Assembly: GCA_030704615.1 (NCBI GenBank)
Contig: CM060734.1
Location: 16,492,001 to 16,556,000, forward strand
Origin: Takakia lepidozioides
Taxonomy: Eukaryota; Streptophyta; Takakiopsida; Takakiales; Takakiaceae
Length of the DNA stretch: 64,000 nt
Direction of reading: 5' to 3'
Below the pieces are notes generated by a model. The model saw only the letters and a list, made by a program, of their open reading frames with translations. It was not told the DNA's origin and made no database searches. How positions within the stretch are numbered: the stretch's first letter is position 1; every line of letters starts with the position of its first letter. Below, one piece after another: positions 10,831 through 22,060 of this stretch. A program made the translations under genes and the position numbers.

Positions 10831-11887
10831 TCAGTTGGGTGGCCCTCTTGAAGCTCCCACACAGGATATCCAACCAGCAAGGAGTGTTAGCCCTAGGAGA
10901 TACCAAGGGCAGCACTGTATGGTATCCATGGAAAGAGGAAAAATAGTGTCGGCCGTAATAAGAGAGAGGGGGCCGGTATTCCAGCCTCTGCGACGGAGAG
11001 CAAGGATAAGTGGTGCATACTTTTGTCGTTTTTCTAAAATGGAGGAGGTGGGGTAGCGATCATGGCAGTATGTGGATTCGACAAAATAGATGGTGATATG
11101 TGGGGATGGGGGGGTAGGTGGCTGGGTATTGATAGGTAGGCCGGGAACAAGCAGGATGTCAGGGCATAGCCTGGCAGGACAGGTGCAAGGAGAGCGCGGA
11201 CACAGGCATGGGAGTAGCCATGGTGGGACAGTATGGTCTGGAGGTTTACCTTGGTAGGTGTCTGCATTGACGAGTGAGAACCAACGGGTTTTGGAGCGTT
11301 GCATAAGGAGTTTGTGGATGTGCCAGATTGCCTGGTTATATGTAGACCGTGGATGACCGGGTGGGTACATTGGCTCAGAAGATGCGGCCATGTGTCTCTA
11401 ATCTGGTGGGTGTGAGAGCATAGAGGGCAGTTTGGTGAGGGAAATAGGCGTGGCCATAATACATGTTTGAGTTGGTGGCCCATGTATTGAGCGTATCAAA
11501 ATTTAAGCGTTTGTTTAATTTGAGCATCAGTCGCAGCTTTGGAGTGCCAGAAATAGTTGAAGAGTTTATGATGGAGTATAGTGGAGAGTGTCCATATTTT
11601 CATGTGGATTTTGGTGTGACTCGTAGATGTCCTAGCTTGCTGATTGGCCTCCTTAGTGAGGATAGTAAGGAGGTTATGTATAGGCTTAGGGTCTGGGGGG
11701 TTTGGGACTGGGTGTATTAGCCAGAATGGATGGGAGTGTGAATAGGATCGTTGGTGGGATCGACAAAGGGCTCGATGGCGCCAGTTTGAGCGAGGAGGTC
11801 AGCCTCCTCATTGCCAGCATTACCGGTATGTGAGCGGACTTTCAGGAAGTGGATGGGTTGGCCCAAGTCTATTTTAAGTCTGGTTAT

Positions 11888-12640
11888 GCACTACAACAGA
11901 TCGCGGTATTTATGATTGTATATATGACTATTCTGCAGTTATAAACGGTACATATGACTTCTATGACTGTAAGTCGTGCAAACCAAGTCAATACAATGAG
12001 TACAGGATGGTACGGTCCGGATGACTACAATCATATGAACCAAGTGATATCTCTCACTGCAGTCATATATACCATACTGCAGCCGCCGCTGCCGCGCCAC
12101 GTGGCGAGGCGCAATTGATTTAAAAAATTATAAAAAATTAAAAAAACCCATACTGCACAGCCGCCGCCCGCTGCCCCCGCGCCCGTGGCGAGGCGCAATT
12201 GATTTAAAAAATTATAAAAAATTAAAAAAACTGAAAAAAATAAAACATTTGGCAAACGCCGCGTCGCACCGCATTGTGCCACGTGGCATAATGCATTTTT
12301 ATAATAATGAAAAAACCACGTGGCAGTCCATCTAGGGTACCACGTGCTATTCCTAGCTCGCCTACTAACCTTAGGGCCATCTTATCCATTTGATTGTACT
12401 TAGAGCTTTGAACCTGCAACCTCTTATTATAAGAGTATAGTTCACACTACCTGTTAACCAATCTAAACCCATTAGCAATTCATATGATCATATGGTGTTT
12501 TAATTGTATTATACACACCAAATTACAAAATCCCCAGTAGTCATCATGACTATGTAACCTCATCCATGTACACTGTATCATGGAAATGACTATGAATGGT
12601 GAGCTAAATCTGGTCAATTGCCGTTGACCAGCCTTCAATG
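11888..12640. mobile_element. AT-rich insertion with tRNA-like promoter boxes (possible SINE)
   Basis: This block breaks the RNase H reading. On the minus strand near 12480-12400 there is a tRNA-like order: GATTGGTTAACAGG (A-box-like), a hairpin ACTCTTATAATAAGAG in the anticodon-arm position, then GTTGCAGGTTCAAAGCTC (B-box-like GGTTCAAA). This suggests a tRNA-derived SINE head, but no acceptor stem could be paired. Downstream on that strand are T-rich runs and a 76-bp tandem repeat. No clean target duplication was found, so edges are approximate. Confidence 0.35.
12072..12231. repeat. 76-bp tandem repeat, two units
   Basis: Two consecutive units, starting at 12072 and 12148, share CCATACTGCA, a run of CCGCCG, GCGAGGCGCAATTGATTTAA and an A/T-rich tail. 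The GC-rich half lies against AAAAAATTATAAAAAATT, giving abrupt composition changes. Confidence 0.75.
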
Positions 12641-12720
12641 AGGTTACGATATGGCTGGTAGTGGTGTGAGGAGGGGCCTGGGAGAGGTGGTTAGGTATAA
12701 GGAAAAGCGATGTGAGACTG

Positions 12721-12910
12721 TCTGTGAAGATGTAGTGTGGAGGAGAGAATGAGGGTAATTGGGAGAGGGCCACGTAGATGGCCATAAGCTCAGCGCGGAG
12801 TATTGTAGCAGGCCGTCTGTGAAGATGTAGTGGGGAGGAGAGAATGAGGGTAATTGGGGAGGGGCCACGTAGATGGCCATAAGCTCAGCGCGGAGTATTG
12901 TAGCAGGCCC
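12721..12910. repeat. 95-bp tandem duplication in the LINE-AC RNase H
   Basis: The stretch beginning TCTGTGAAGATGTAG at 12721 is repeated from 12816 with few differences, ending in TATTGTAGCAGGCC both times. It duplicates the coding block ILRAELMAIYVAL to YIFTD, so it arose inside the element after insertion or during reverse transcription. Confidence 0.85.
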
Positions 12911-13757
12911 AGGGAGTCTAGCGGTTGTGCCTTAGGTTTGAGGCAGCGTGATAAACGTCGTACCCGGCGCTGGCTCCTATGTGGGAACCATCGGTATAGT
13001 GGGAATGAACTGGTACTTGAGGGGCATATGTTGGTAACATGGCGGTGGGGTGGTTGGTGGTGTAGGTGAGGGGGGTGGCGGGGAGGTGCTTTAATCCAGG
13101 TTTGCTCAGGTTGATTTTGGGTAGTGGACCAGATGCAGGGGTAGTGGGACTTTGAGGTAGGGGAGGGGGTATATGGGGAAGGTCAGCGGTGACCTTGAAG
13201 CCATGAGTACGCATGAGTGTGTGGACAAGGTGGGGGTGAAGTGTATGTGGGACGGGAGGGGCGAATGCGTGTTGAATATGAAGGAGGAGAGTAATGGTGG
13301 GTTCATCATGCTTAAAATATTTAGGGAAGGGTGGATTCTTTGAGTATATGGTTGGCCTGGTTCTATGGAGGCTATAAGTGTGGTACCCTGTGGAAGGTGT
13401 AGTAAGGGGTGAGGATTATCAGGTGACTGCTGGTGGGTGAGTACGAGGATAGTAGTCGATGTTGGGGATACGTGGGCCACAAAGCGGGCCCATTGTAGAG
13501 CCTCTTGGGTGTGGGGTCCGCAGGTGGGGGGGTTTGGAGCCAGCCCTCTACCAGACCATGAGTGTTGGGTGGCAGAGCTAGAAGCCCCAAAAATGCAGTC
13601 TCTCGGATGGGGGATGGCGAATGATTGGATGGTCATGGGACAAGTAAGCGGGCTAGAGTAGTATGAGTGGGTTAGTTGGAAGGAGGTGATGAGGACGGTG
13701 AGTATATCCTGGGAAATAACACTGTGGGTATATGCTTGGGACATGATGGGTGTAACT

Positions 13758-13943
13758 TGTCGTGCGCATACATATCGCTACACAACTACATCGCTGTCCA
13801 AAAACCACAACACATGTGCACACCCACACACTAGTATACCACTAGTCCACCACTATTCCAGCCACTAGTCCAACCACTAGGCTACAACTAGTCAGTCACT
13901 AGGCTGCCACTATGCTGCCCACTATGGCAGTCACTAGTCCACA
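13758..13943 (-). repeat. Gypsy-1 3' LTR (short form) with polypurine tract
   Basis: On the minus strand the repeat starts TGTGG and ends GCACGACA. It follows directly after a polypurine tract (AGCTAGGGGGGCGATTG, 13944-13960). Its last 45 bp match the repeats at 59127 and 59570. It contains several CACTAGTCCAC-type short repeats. The start is set by the polypurine tract and is therefore inferred. Confidence 0.6.
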
Positions 13944-14149
13944 CAATCGCCCCCCTAGCTGGTGCTTAGGTCCCTCTAAGTCCAGGTAGCCACAAGATGT
14001 GATAGTGACCATAGCCTCACTAAGTCCTCCACCACTATCCCTACTACACTCAAACTCGATAGATCAAGAGGCCGGGTGCAAGAGTTGCCCCATCGTTAGT
14101 CGCCGTCTTGCAACCGTGAACTTGAGCTTGGATCTCATGTATTGACTCC

Positions 14150-14410
14150 TATGAGCTTGGCCTCCCATGTCTTGTTAGCGCCTCCAGTCATGTCCACTGC
14201 CACTATCCCAAGCAGTGTGGACACAACCAATCTCCGTCAGAACCTTCTCAAGAGGTGGTGTCAAGCATCCCATTATGCCAACCCCTTGAGCATCGATCAC
14301 ACACCACATGGTGGCTGCCCCTGGCAGACCCACAGATCATGCACCTCAAACCGCAGGTACCACTGCCAAGATTGGGTCAACTCTGCCATCGACATGGGAA
14401 GGTGACATGG
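14150..14410 (-). pseudogene. Gypsy-1 PHD-finger remnant
   Basis: Across changing frames the minus strand reads VCDRCSRGWH and then DWLCPHC, matching the PHD finger at the integrase C terminus of gypsy-2 (59916-60065). Several in-frame stops are present. Confidence 0.6.
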
Positions 14411-14494
14411 CGCACAATTACGCACATGGTCCTTCCAAATCATGCCATCCCGACCTCCAAGATCAGGACCCCTGAGGGCAACACCTCTCGACCC

Positions 14495-15430
14495 TCAGAA
14501 TAAACACGCCCTGCAGTAACAATCCAGAGTCGTAGGAGCAGTCTGCTGTAAATAAACATAGTCACCAGGGCTAAACCTCCGAACCCCAGGACGATATCCT
14601 CCACCACGTATAGTAGCATACCTCAACGTATCACGGTGTTGTGCAATGGCAAGGTTCTCAAAAGCCATGGCATGACTTCTGAACAACTCTGCACGCTGAT
14701 CACATACACATACCCACACGTCGGGTCGTCAAGGTTAAGGACTTGAGCAGTGTCCCTACGAATGGCTGCAGACAAATCCGGCTCTCGGCCAAAGAGAAGG
14801 AAATATGGTGAGAAGGAGGCAAGTGATGCTTGTTTGCTGAACCTGTAGCCCATGGCTAACCAAGGGGAACCTGAAGATCCCAATCTCCTAGGTGTCCCTT
14901 CTGCAAGCCATACTTGCGCAAACCCCTCTTCACCATCTGAACAACTCTCTCTGCTAAGCCATCGGCCTCAGGATGATCCCGAGAAGTGATGCGGTGGTCT
15001 ATCAAGGCTTTATCACACAAAGCCTGAAACTCCCCCAAAAACTCTCTCCTTTGGTCCGTGAGTACCTCAGCTGGAGCACCAAATCGGCTAAGCACACGAT
15101 CCAAGAATGCATACGCAGCCCCCTCACTAGCCTTGTCAGGCAATGGAACCAACTCAATCCACTTGGAGAAGTGCCCACCATCACCAACACATATCTGTGG
15201 TGGCACATAGTCAGTGGCAACGGTCCTGCGAAGTCAAGACTCCACCTGTAGCCCAATCCCATGATTGGTAAAGGATGCAACTGTGGTGTAGGGGCATTGA
15301 ATGAAGCACGCACCCTGTCACACACCATGCACCTAGCCACGAACTGTTGCACCTCTGTATGCATACCACGCCACCAATACTGCCCCTGCAGTAAACTGTG
15401 AGTGCGTCGCACTCCAAAATGCCCCAATCC
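14495..15430 (-). pseudogene. Gypsy-1 integrase
   Basis: The zinc-binding part reads GHFGVRRTHSLLQ, GQYWWRGMHTE and ARCMVCDRVRA, so the HHCC Cys pair is intact here. The core shows LDFAGPLP (first Asp) and, in other frames, LTDQRREFLGEFQ (second Asp) and HRITSRDHPEADGLAE (Glu). Four overlapping frames are needed (15427-15002, 15206-14856, 14883-14623, 14719-14495), so frame changes are numerous. It is colinear with the open integrase of gypsy-2. Confidence 0.85.
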
Positions 15431-15704
15431 TCATGGGCATGCCGCACTAACCGTGCACGCTGTGTGGGGTGAGGCACAATCCTCACCCAACCATCCTCCC
15501 ACACTCGAAGTAGGTGTATCCCCTCCACTTGAACCTCTTGGCTCGTTGCAGGATCCGATCCCTCTCCCTGGCAGTCACAAATGGCTGCCGTGTCTCCCGT
15601 GCGGAGGTAGTCCAACATAGCCGAATCCTCATGTATATCTCTGGCACCACCTAGCTCATCACTAGCCTCAGGGTCCTCAGACACTCCGTCTACAGTCATC
15701 CCTG

Positions 15705-17160
15705 TTATAGGTCCAATCTGACCTCCCGATGCCAAGATACACAAAAATGCAGATGCGTGCCATCCCGACACCATCTCCTCGTCCGTCTCTCACCATGCCA
15801 CCGAGCTCCAGTGTCATCCTGCTGGCTCATGCATGGATTGCGACTCAATCCATCCGCATCCCGATTGACCAAACCCGGTCGATGCACAACGTGAAAGTCA
15901 TACTCCTGGAGTATAAGTGCCCACCGTGCAAGCTTCCCCGTAAGCTTGTCTGACTCCATCAACCACTTAAGTGGCTGGTGATCGTGACAAGGGTGAAAAG
16001 ATTGCCGTATAGATAGCACCTGAAGTGTGCCACGGCCCACACTGCAGCTAAGCACTCTCCCTCATATGATTTGTACTTAGCCTCTGCAGCGTTGTTCGAG
16101 CGGCTAGCGTAAGCCACTACGAACTCTCTTCCCTCATCATCCACCTGTGTGAGCACCGCTCCAAGCCCCAGCATGCTCCAACGTATGCAGCTGAAAGGGA
16201 CGCCCCCTGATAGGTCGTCTCAAGATAGGCACCGAGGTCAACCTCGCCTTGAGCTCTTGAAAAGCTCGTTCCTGCTCATCTTCCCACTGCCACTCCTGGT
16301 CCACCTTGGTCAGCTTGGTTAGAGCCTTTGCAATGGTACTAAATCCCTTGACAAAACGTCTATAATAGTTTGCCAACCCCATGAAAGCTCGAACTCGGCT
16401 CACATCCGTGGGGTGGAATTTGTGCAATGGCCTCTACCTTAGTTCCTGTACCCCCAATCCTCCAGGATATATCACGTGACCCAGATACTCAATCTGGTTG
16501 TGGAAAAACTTGCACTTCCCGGATGCAACTTTAATCCGTGCGCTCTCAAGCGCTCCAATACCCCTGAAGGTGTCTCTCATGCTCCTCCATCGTAACACTA
16601 AAGATGATGATGTCATCTATGTAGCACCGAGCAAAGTCCACCCTGCTAGAATCCTATCCTTGACTCTCTGAAACTCTGCAGGAGCATTCTTAAGCCAAAT
16701 GGTAAGAACCGCCACTGGTATAGGCAATCCTTGCCGTGCTCATTGATCCCCCAGAATGCCGTCTTCTGCTTGTCCACTCCTTGATTGGCAACTAGTGATA
16801 TCCGGATCGTAAATCCAAGTGCTAAAGGCCTTAGCATGCCCGATGGCATCAAAGATCTCCTCTGGTGTTGGCATGGCATACTTATCGGACTTGGTCTGAC
16901 GATTTACAGGCCGGTAATCACCGCACATACGTCTCTCCGTCCAATTGCCATAGACATCCTTCTTGGCTGGCATCACTGTGGCTGAAGCATACTCTCCACC
17001 AGAGAGCTCCACCAACCTGCCTCCCAGAGATCTTGAGTCCTCATCTGAATCAAAGACCTCTCCATGTCACTGTATCTATAGGGTCTCCGAAAGATTGGCG
17101 TGTCAGTGGCCAACTCAATACGGATCTCTTGACCCTTCAGTGCTCCCAAGTCCTTCAAAC
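15705..17160 (-). pseudogene. Gypsy-1 reverse transcriptase and RNase H
   Basis: From 17158 the minus strand reads DLGALKGQEIRIELATDTP, then RT motifs MPAKKDVYGNWTERRMCGDY, INEHGKDCLYQWRFLPFG and FFHNQIEYLGHVIYP. RNase H follows (GLGAVLTQVDDEGREFVVAY, YEGECLAAVWAV, HQPLKWLMESDKLTGK, HRPGLVNRDADGLSR). At least seven frames are used. It is nearly identical in sequence order to gypsy-2 (62888-61089), where one frame spans the same region. Confidence 0.85.
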
Positions 17161-17599
17161 TGAAGGCAAAGCAATTCCTGTAAGCCCTCAGGAAAACGCC
17201 GTTATACGTTGTCTCTCTCCTCCGGTGACAATGGGTCCAATGTCAGGCTCCCAATTGTCCTCCGTAACTACAACCTTAAGTACAGTGGGCTTAGAGGTAG
17301 AGGACGCGTCCGTGGTTGCTAGCTATGCTGCAACTCTTGAGCAGTACTCCCTGCCTGCTCAGTCAATGACAAGACCTCATCCTGCCCCATCATCTCATCA
17401 TTGAGACCTCCTCAACCCGAGAAGAATCCCCAACCTCATCTATCACAGCCGCCTGGCTGCCAACTCCCTCTGAACCTCGAGCACCTCCCACGTGTGCCAT
17501 GGATGCATGCACCCCGTGGTCCTCACATGCTCGCCCTTACTCACTGCTGTACCGTCTGGTAGGCAGAGAGACCATTGAGGGAAGTGTACTCCGCACTCT

Positions 17600-18560
17600 G
17601 CGTTGCTCAGCCAGAGCCAAGCTGATAATCCAGTCAAGCATTGAGATCCATTGCTTGCCCAACACTTGACGACGTGATGCCTCAGAAAGAGACGACACCG
17701 CCGTGGTACCAGTGGTAAAACCATTGCCCGCTCACGCTCGTCAGCATTAGGCTCCACTAACTACTGCAACTGAGCATCCCACAGGAGGCCAGGTCCACTA
17801 TCCCGGAAAGCATGCGATCTGGGAAGCTGAGCAGTGTAGGTAATGCTGCCCGTGGTTGACCCACCTTGTTGACCACTGCCAAAGGCGAACGGTCATCGTG
17901 TCTCACACGCTGAGACTGCCTCCCTGTGTCCAGAATGTTATCCACTGTGAGATGTGCTGGCCGCTACACCCCATCAAATGCACGCTTGAGCAGTGCGGGT
18001 GGCATCAAGTTAGTCCACCATAGCCGTGGACGATGAGCTCGTGACCCCACTGTAGCTGCATCTAGCAACACTGCTGACCCAAGCCGCCGAGAATCGCCTA
18101 CATCAGTGGCACATTCTCCAATGTATGCCTGGGATACTTCTTGTATGAAGCTGCAAGTTGCGCAAAACCCCACCATCCTCCCAAAACCGACCCGACCTCG
18201 AGTCTCGCAATCCAGTGCCATGCCCGCTGATGAATGCCTTTGGCAGGGCCAACCTGCCAGATCAATGGAGCCCAACCTGCTCCAAATCCTTCACCCCCAG
18301 CACGAAATGTCGCTGGCAAGGCCTGCTGAATCCACGAATTGCAGACACCGCAACAAACTCAGGGACCGCTGCAACCAACTGAGAAACATGGCGAAGTGAA
18401 CGCTTCATGCAGTCTCATCCCTCTCCACATACAAGGTAACGCCGAACTCGTACACTCTGTAACTTTTCGCAGTGCCAATCCGGCGCTGATCCCGCCAAAC
18501 AAGTCCAGAAGACAAATGCCCTTCATTCGGATACTGCCACACAATAGGTGTGGTGTCCAA
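17600..18560 (-). pseudogene. C5 cytosine-DNA methyltransferase-like domain inside gypsy-1
   Basis: Reading the minus strand over several frames gives the motifs of a DNA cytosine-5 methyltransferase in the canonical order. Motif I is LLDLFGGISAGLAL (18520-18475) and motif II is YVERDE (18432-18413). Motif IV is LAGWPCQ with the catalytic Cys (18260-18241), and motif VI is ENVP (18119-18108). Motif VIII-like is GSRAHRPRLWW (18050-18010). Motif IX/X-like readings are PNADERERAM plus GF (near 17745-17710) and GQAMDL (near 17645). The domain lies between retropepsin and RT. Frame changes fall between motifs I and II, II and IV, IV and VI, and VI and VIII, so the enzyme is dead. The target-recognition part (about 18.0-17.75) is poorly readable. 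Confidence 0.8.
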
Positions 18561-18849
18561 TGGATACAATTGAGGTGGTCCTTTGCAAACCCACACTCTC
18601 CTCCTCTCCTGACGGTACAAAATCCCACTCCGCTTATTGCACCCGTTCGATCAGCATCCCGCTGCAAATCCTTGCTCGTGCCCCACAAATGTCTGAGCAA
18701 CGACCATGGTAGGCAACTCGGCCATACCATACATGTCATCCCTCTCTCCCAGAGGTGGTACATCCTCTGAATGAGCATTGCCCTCCAGCACTCTCTAGCC
18801 AACTCACTGCAGCTGTGAAGGCTGCTAGTGTCGGCATCTTGCCTCGCTG

Positions 18850-19260
18850 GGCAGCCGCAATACCCCAATGAAACGTCACAGGGCGCTGTCACACGCCGGC
18901 CCTCCCCTGACTGCCATGCCGGCCTATATGATGCTGACTCCTCCCAAAAATCCAGGGTGAAGCCCATGGGGTATAACACTGCCCCACCAACAAGGACATC
19001 GTAGGAGACCGCGTCTGTCACAATGGCCTTGGCTCGCATCACGAGCCATCTGTATTGATCCGGCCGTAGTCTGATGGCCAACTCATGCGGGTCCTGCCCC
19101 GAGCCTGCTCCGATCCTCCCAGAGATGTCTGTATCTGGAAAGGACAAGGCTCCTATCCGCCTCCGTGAGCCCAAGCCTGCATAGCAGCTCTGCCCACATC
19201 CCATGGCTGTGCTCCCGAGTCCAACAAGACCGCAGTGGCCGGTATGCTCTTGCCCTGCCG
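18850..19260 (-). pseudogene. Gypsy-1 retropepsin-like protease
   Basis: The minus strand at 19232-19209 reads AVLLDSGA, with the DSG catalytic triad of aspartic proteases. After a frame change it continues with LRPDQYRWLVMRAKAIVTDA, SYDVLVGGAVLYPMGFTLDF and YRPAWQSGEGR. The latter frame runs on without a stop into motif I of the methyltransferase-like domain, which indicates a protease-methyltransferase polyprotein. Confidence 0.7.
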
Positions 19261-19999
19261 GTCCACTCAAAGAGAAAATGTCATCCTGGTTGTCTAACTG
19301 ACAACTCCAGGTGTCACCATGTCGCGCTCATGGCTGGCCTAGCTGGCAGCTCCGTCAACCTGGCACTGCAGCTTGCCATGGCGCCGCCGTGGTATCTTAA
19401 AACCCTCAAAGCCGAGGATCCCTCCGACACTACACCTCCACTATCTCCGAGAAGATGAAGTAACCTCCCACTCTCACAGAGTGTAGCTGCCAGCCTGAAC
19501 ACCTCAGCTGTTCTTACCACCCCGGCACGCAATCATGGTCCCGAGAACAATGGCGCTTGGCACCAAGATGTGGCCGCTCCTACAGTCCCACTAGCTGCCA
19601 TAGCCCCTTGGCAACACTAGGTATTGGTGCTACCTGTAGCTCTCCCCAATGGCATATAATAACCTCCGCCTCGGTAACAGTCGGGCGAAACTAGGTGCCA
19701 TGGATGGCGTCGACACTGTCTCCGCCAATGTGAATGACTGAGGAAGCCTAGCCGACGGCTTGCCTCCCCACGCTGTGGATCCAATTCCACCTCTGCACCT
19801 CTTCTCAGGAACTCGTGCTGCTCCTTAGTCACGGCTGCAGCAGATTCCACCTGCACTAGTGGAGTGCTGCTCCAACATGAATCCCATGCCTCCCATATCT
19901 CCTCCCTCAGGAGCAGGAGGTGAGACCATCCGGCCTTAGAGCCGGTACCCACCTGACTCTAGCCATGCAGCGAGCCTCTGCTCTATCTGCTGAAGCCGG

Positions 20000-21375
20000 T
20001 TGGCCATGCCTTGCAACACCCTGACCTCCGCGTCCTTGGCCATGTTGAGCTTGCCCTTGGCCTCGTTGCTGGCCAACCACCTCGTCCTCTCTTGGCTGCT
20101 CCACCTCCCCCCGCCACCATTGTTCCCTTGGAACTGGGGCCTGGGCGCAACTCAGGATGCAAACCATAACACTGAGCCTCTCATGTCCGTGCTTGCCACA
20201 ATGGCCCACACTGCAACTGTGCAGGCTGTGCATGGCCACCCTTTGCCTCCTCTGGGCAATCCTTCTTGACATGGGGTCCTCCACATGTCAGCACACCACA
20301 TCCGCCCGTTGGTTGGCCAGCAAATGAGGGAGGACCCGGACCTGCATCCTGAGGTCCCTCTGCCCTTCCATGGCTTCACCTGAGCCCTCCTTGTTGCCTT
20401 GACCACCGTTGAGGTATGTGTTGGCTATGACAACCACTACCCCCCTCAGGCCTGGTGTCCTTGTACAATTCCCACCATGACCTCGTTCCTCACCATGTTG
20501 AGCTCTATCCGCTCATGCCAGCAAAACACATTTGCTAAGGTGGGTTGTTGGCCCTTGTATGGAGTTGCATCCATTCGCACCCTTCTCCTGAGCTCCTTGT
20601 CCAATATTCCCATACCAGAATTGGACTGCCGAGCTTCCGTACCCCTTGGGTTACATTTATCAAGCGCCTCATGCGAGTGAAAGCCCCCTCAAAGCTCTCG
20701 GTCGTGCTTTTCGCGTTGGAACTCTTGCAAGCTCCGCAACTTCTCTGTCCTCAGACCCCTTGGTAGTTCCTCCCTCTCAACTCTTCGAAGAACTCCACAA
20801 CGGGTTGAAGGCAGGCAACGGTGCTGAGTGCTGGTGGCGGTAGTGGCCTTGGTTGGAGAACGGTCGTAGCTGCTGTACCACCATCCCACTGCTGCTTCGA
20901 AGCTGCCGGTTCGCGGCATTGTTTAGCCACTGCCCTTGTGGGCCTCTAGTGCCCCTCGTGATGGAGCATAGTCGGGTGAACCAGTACATCCTCCACTCCT
21001 CGATCTCACTCATCCCTCGCCTGAACTCATGGTAATCATCCCTAGGCGGCCCCTCAAGGGCTGAAACAGCCCCTTCCATGCCATGAAAGGCGTAAATATT
21101 GTGGATTACGCATCTTGCTGCAAATCACACCAACTATCAAACTCCTGGATAAAATCATCCAACTCGATGGTGCCCACCGCCCAGAGTACCTTCGTGGCCC
21201 TCTTGGTAGCTCCATACATCTCCTCCATTGTGTCCCACAACAATGGCAAGAAACACTTGCATTCCGCCGGTATGAGTCCTCCTGATTCACAATCCAATTC
21301 GACCTCCGTAGAAAGACACAGGAGGTGAAGGTGGCCTAAACAAACTGCACACCTCGTCCTCGTGTACCCCACTCT
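20000..21375 (-). pseudogene. Gypsy-1 gag remnant
   Basis: Positions 21372-21106 read LLWDTMEEMYGATKRATKVL and FIQEFDSWCDLQQDA. Positions 21079-20777 read FRRGMSEIEEWRMYWFTRLC, which resembles a capsid-type helical region. Near 20305-20255 TCGGPHVKKDCPEEAK resembles a zinc knuckle whose first Cys is lost or out of frame. Many frame changes are present. A Gln/Gly-rich tail (20.2-20.0 kb) follows. The assignment rests mainly on position. Confidence 0.5.
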
Positions 21376-21970
21376 TATCGCTATTGCTCGAACCCGGCAC
21401 TATCCCCAGCACTATGGCACCCCCCTCCGTGTTGACACTCAACCGGTCATGAACATGTCCCTACCCCCCCTCCACAAGGTAACCGGTTAGAGAACCTGTT
21501 GCGGCATATGGTTTCTGAATACCTACTAATTCCTAACTGCCTACACCTGTACCTAATTGCATCCACGGCAAGCACTCCTATGGTTGGCTTATCCATCACC
21601 TTCCAACCTCACCACATGAAAACACTTGGTCCTGGCTGGTCATCACCCTAGCCTCACCATCTATAGCGCTCTAGGACTGGCCTGTGATCAAATCCGGAAC
21701 CAATGCCTATAAAAACAAGCGCCCCACCAAAACTAGCATGTCTGCACAGCAAGCATGCAGTTATGAGGGATCCAAACACAAGAAATCAGTGCGACAACTC
21801 CCCCACACCAAAAACAACTCCACTGTGTTCTCTGCAGACAAACCCCAGCCAAACCGGGCTGCCCTTGCCTCCACCTACGGAAGGTCTTGTCCCTAATGAG
21901 ATGGTGGAAACTACGAGGAAGAGAAGCTAAAGCAATGCTACACCCAGCATGCCCTCATCCCAACACTCTT
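21376..21970. other. Gypsy-1 5' leader, no gene seen
   Basis: Noncoding sequence between the gag remnant and the edge of the 14.7-kb TIR element. No LTR, primer binding site or motif was recognised. The last seven bases (CACTCTT, 21964-21970) are repeated at 36656-36662 on the far side of the TIR element. Confidence 0.5.
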
Positions 21971-22060
21971 GGAGGTTTACTATTTCATGAGCAGAAACCA
22001 TGAGCCATGAGCCATGAGCCGCATGAGCCGCATGAGCGGTGAGCCGAAGTCTAAGATACG
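21971..22060 (+). repeat. Left terminal inverted repeat with CATGAGC iterations
   Basis: The end shares CTATTTCATGAGC with the right end. About seven CATGAGC or close forms follow within 80 bp. The same end recurs at 50257 with few differences, which fixes this border. Confidence 0.8.

Larger units (their letters stand above)
11770..13040 (-). pseudogene. LINE-AC RNase H domain, interrupted
   Basis: Visible RNase H motifs on the minus strand are HYTDGSHIGAS (near 13000; first Asp), ILRAELMAIYVAL (near 12790 and again near 12890; Glu), YIFTDSLTSL (near 12730; second Asp) and VRSHTGNAGNEEADLLA (11850-11790; His and last Asp). The Glu/Asp portion is present twice through a 95-bp tandem duplication. 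The stretch between the second Asp and the His is separated by a non-LINE insertion (about 11.89-12.64 kb). Confidence 0.75.
10831..13757 (-). mobile_element. LINE-AC, 3' segment (RNase H, zinc-binding and C-terminal domains)
   Basis: On the minus strand the order is an unrecognised domain (13744-13106), RNase H (about 13000-11770), a zinc-binding stretch (CPLCSHTHQIRDTWPHLLSQC, near 11430), and a C-terminal block with FVESTYCHDRYP and KYAPLILALRRRGWNTGPL (near 11080-10950). This is what should follow the RT of a LINE, and LINE-B lacks it. Its 5' border at 13757 is exactly the LTR edge of gypsy-1. The RT and endonuclease of the same element are inferred to be the segment starting at 39649. 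The sequence is decayed by frame changes, a 95-bp duplication and an insertion. Confidence 0.75.
13758..21970 (-). mobile_element. Gypsy-1 (Ty3/gypsy), main internal part
   Basis: The minus-strand order is gag remnant (21.37-20.0 kb), protease (19.25-18.9), C5-methyltransferase-like domain (18.55-17.6), RT (17.16-16.2), RNase H (16.2-15.7), integrase (15.45-14.5), PHD-finger remnant (14.4-14.2) and 3' LTR (13943-13758). The element is interrupted at 21970 by the 14.7-kb TIR element and appears to resume at 36656, ending at 39648. AACT flanks it on both outer sides (13754-13757 and 39649-39652). Every coding domain has frame changes or stops, so it is an old copy. Confidence 0.8.

Noticed and set aside
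8975-10915. 646-codon minus-strand frame.
   Set aside because: Low-information Leu/Pro/Thr/His-rich composition from a C/T-rich strand, no motif, and other frames are equally open nearby.
12400-12480. A true tRNA gene.
   Set aside because: No acceptor stem pairing, the B-box is imperfect (GGTTCAAAG) and the sequence lies in a repeat-rich insertion; at most a tRNA-derived element.
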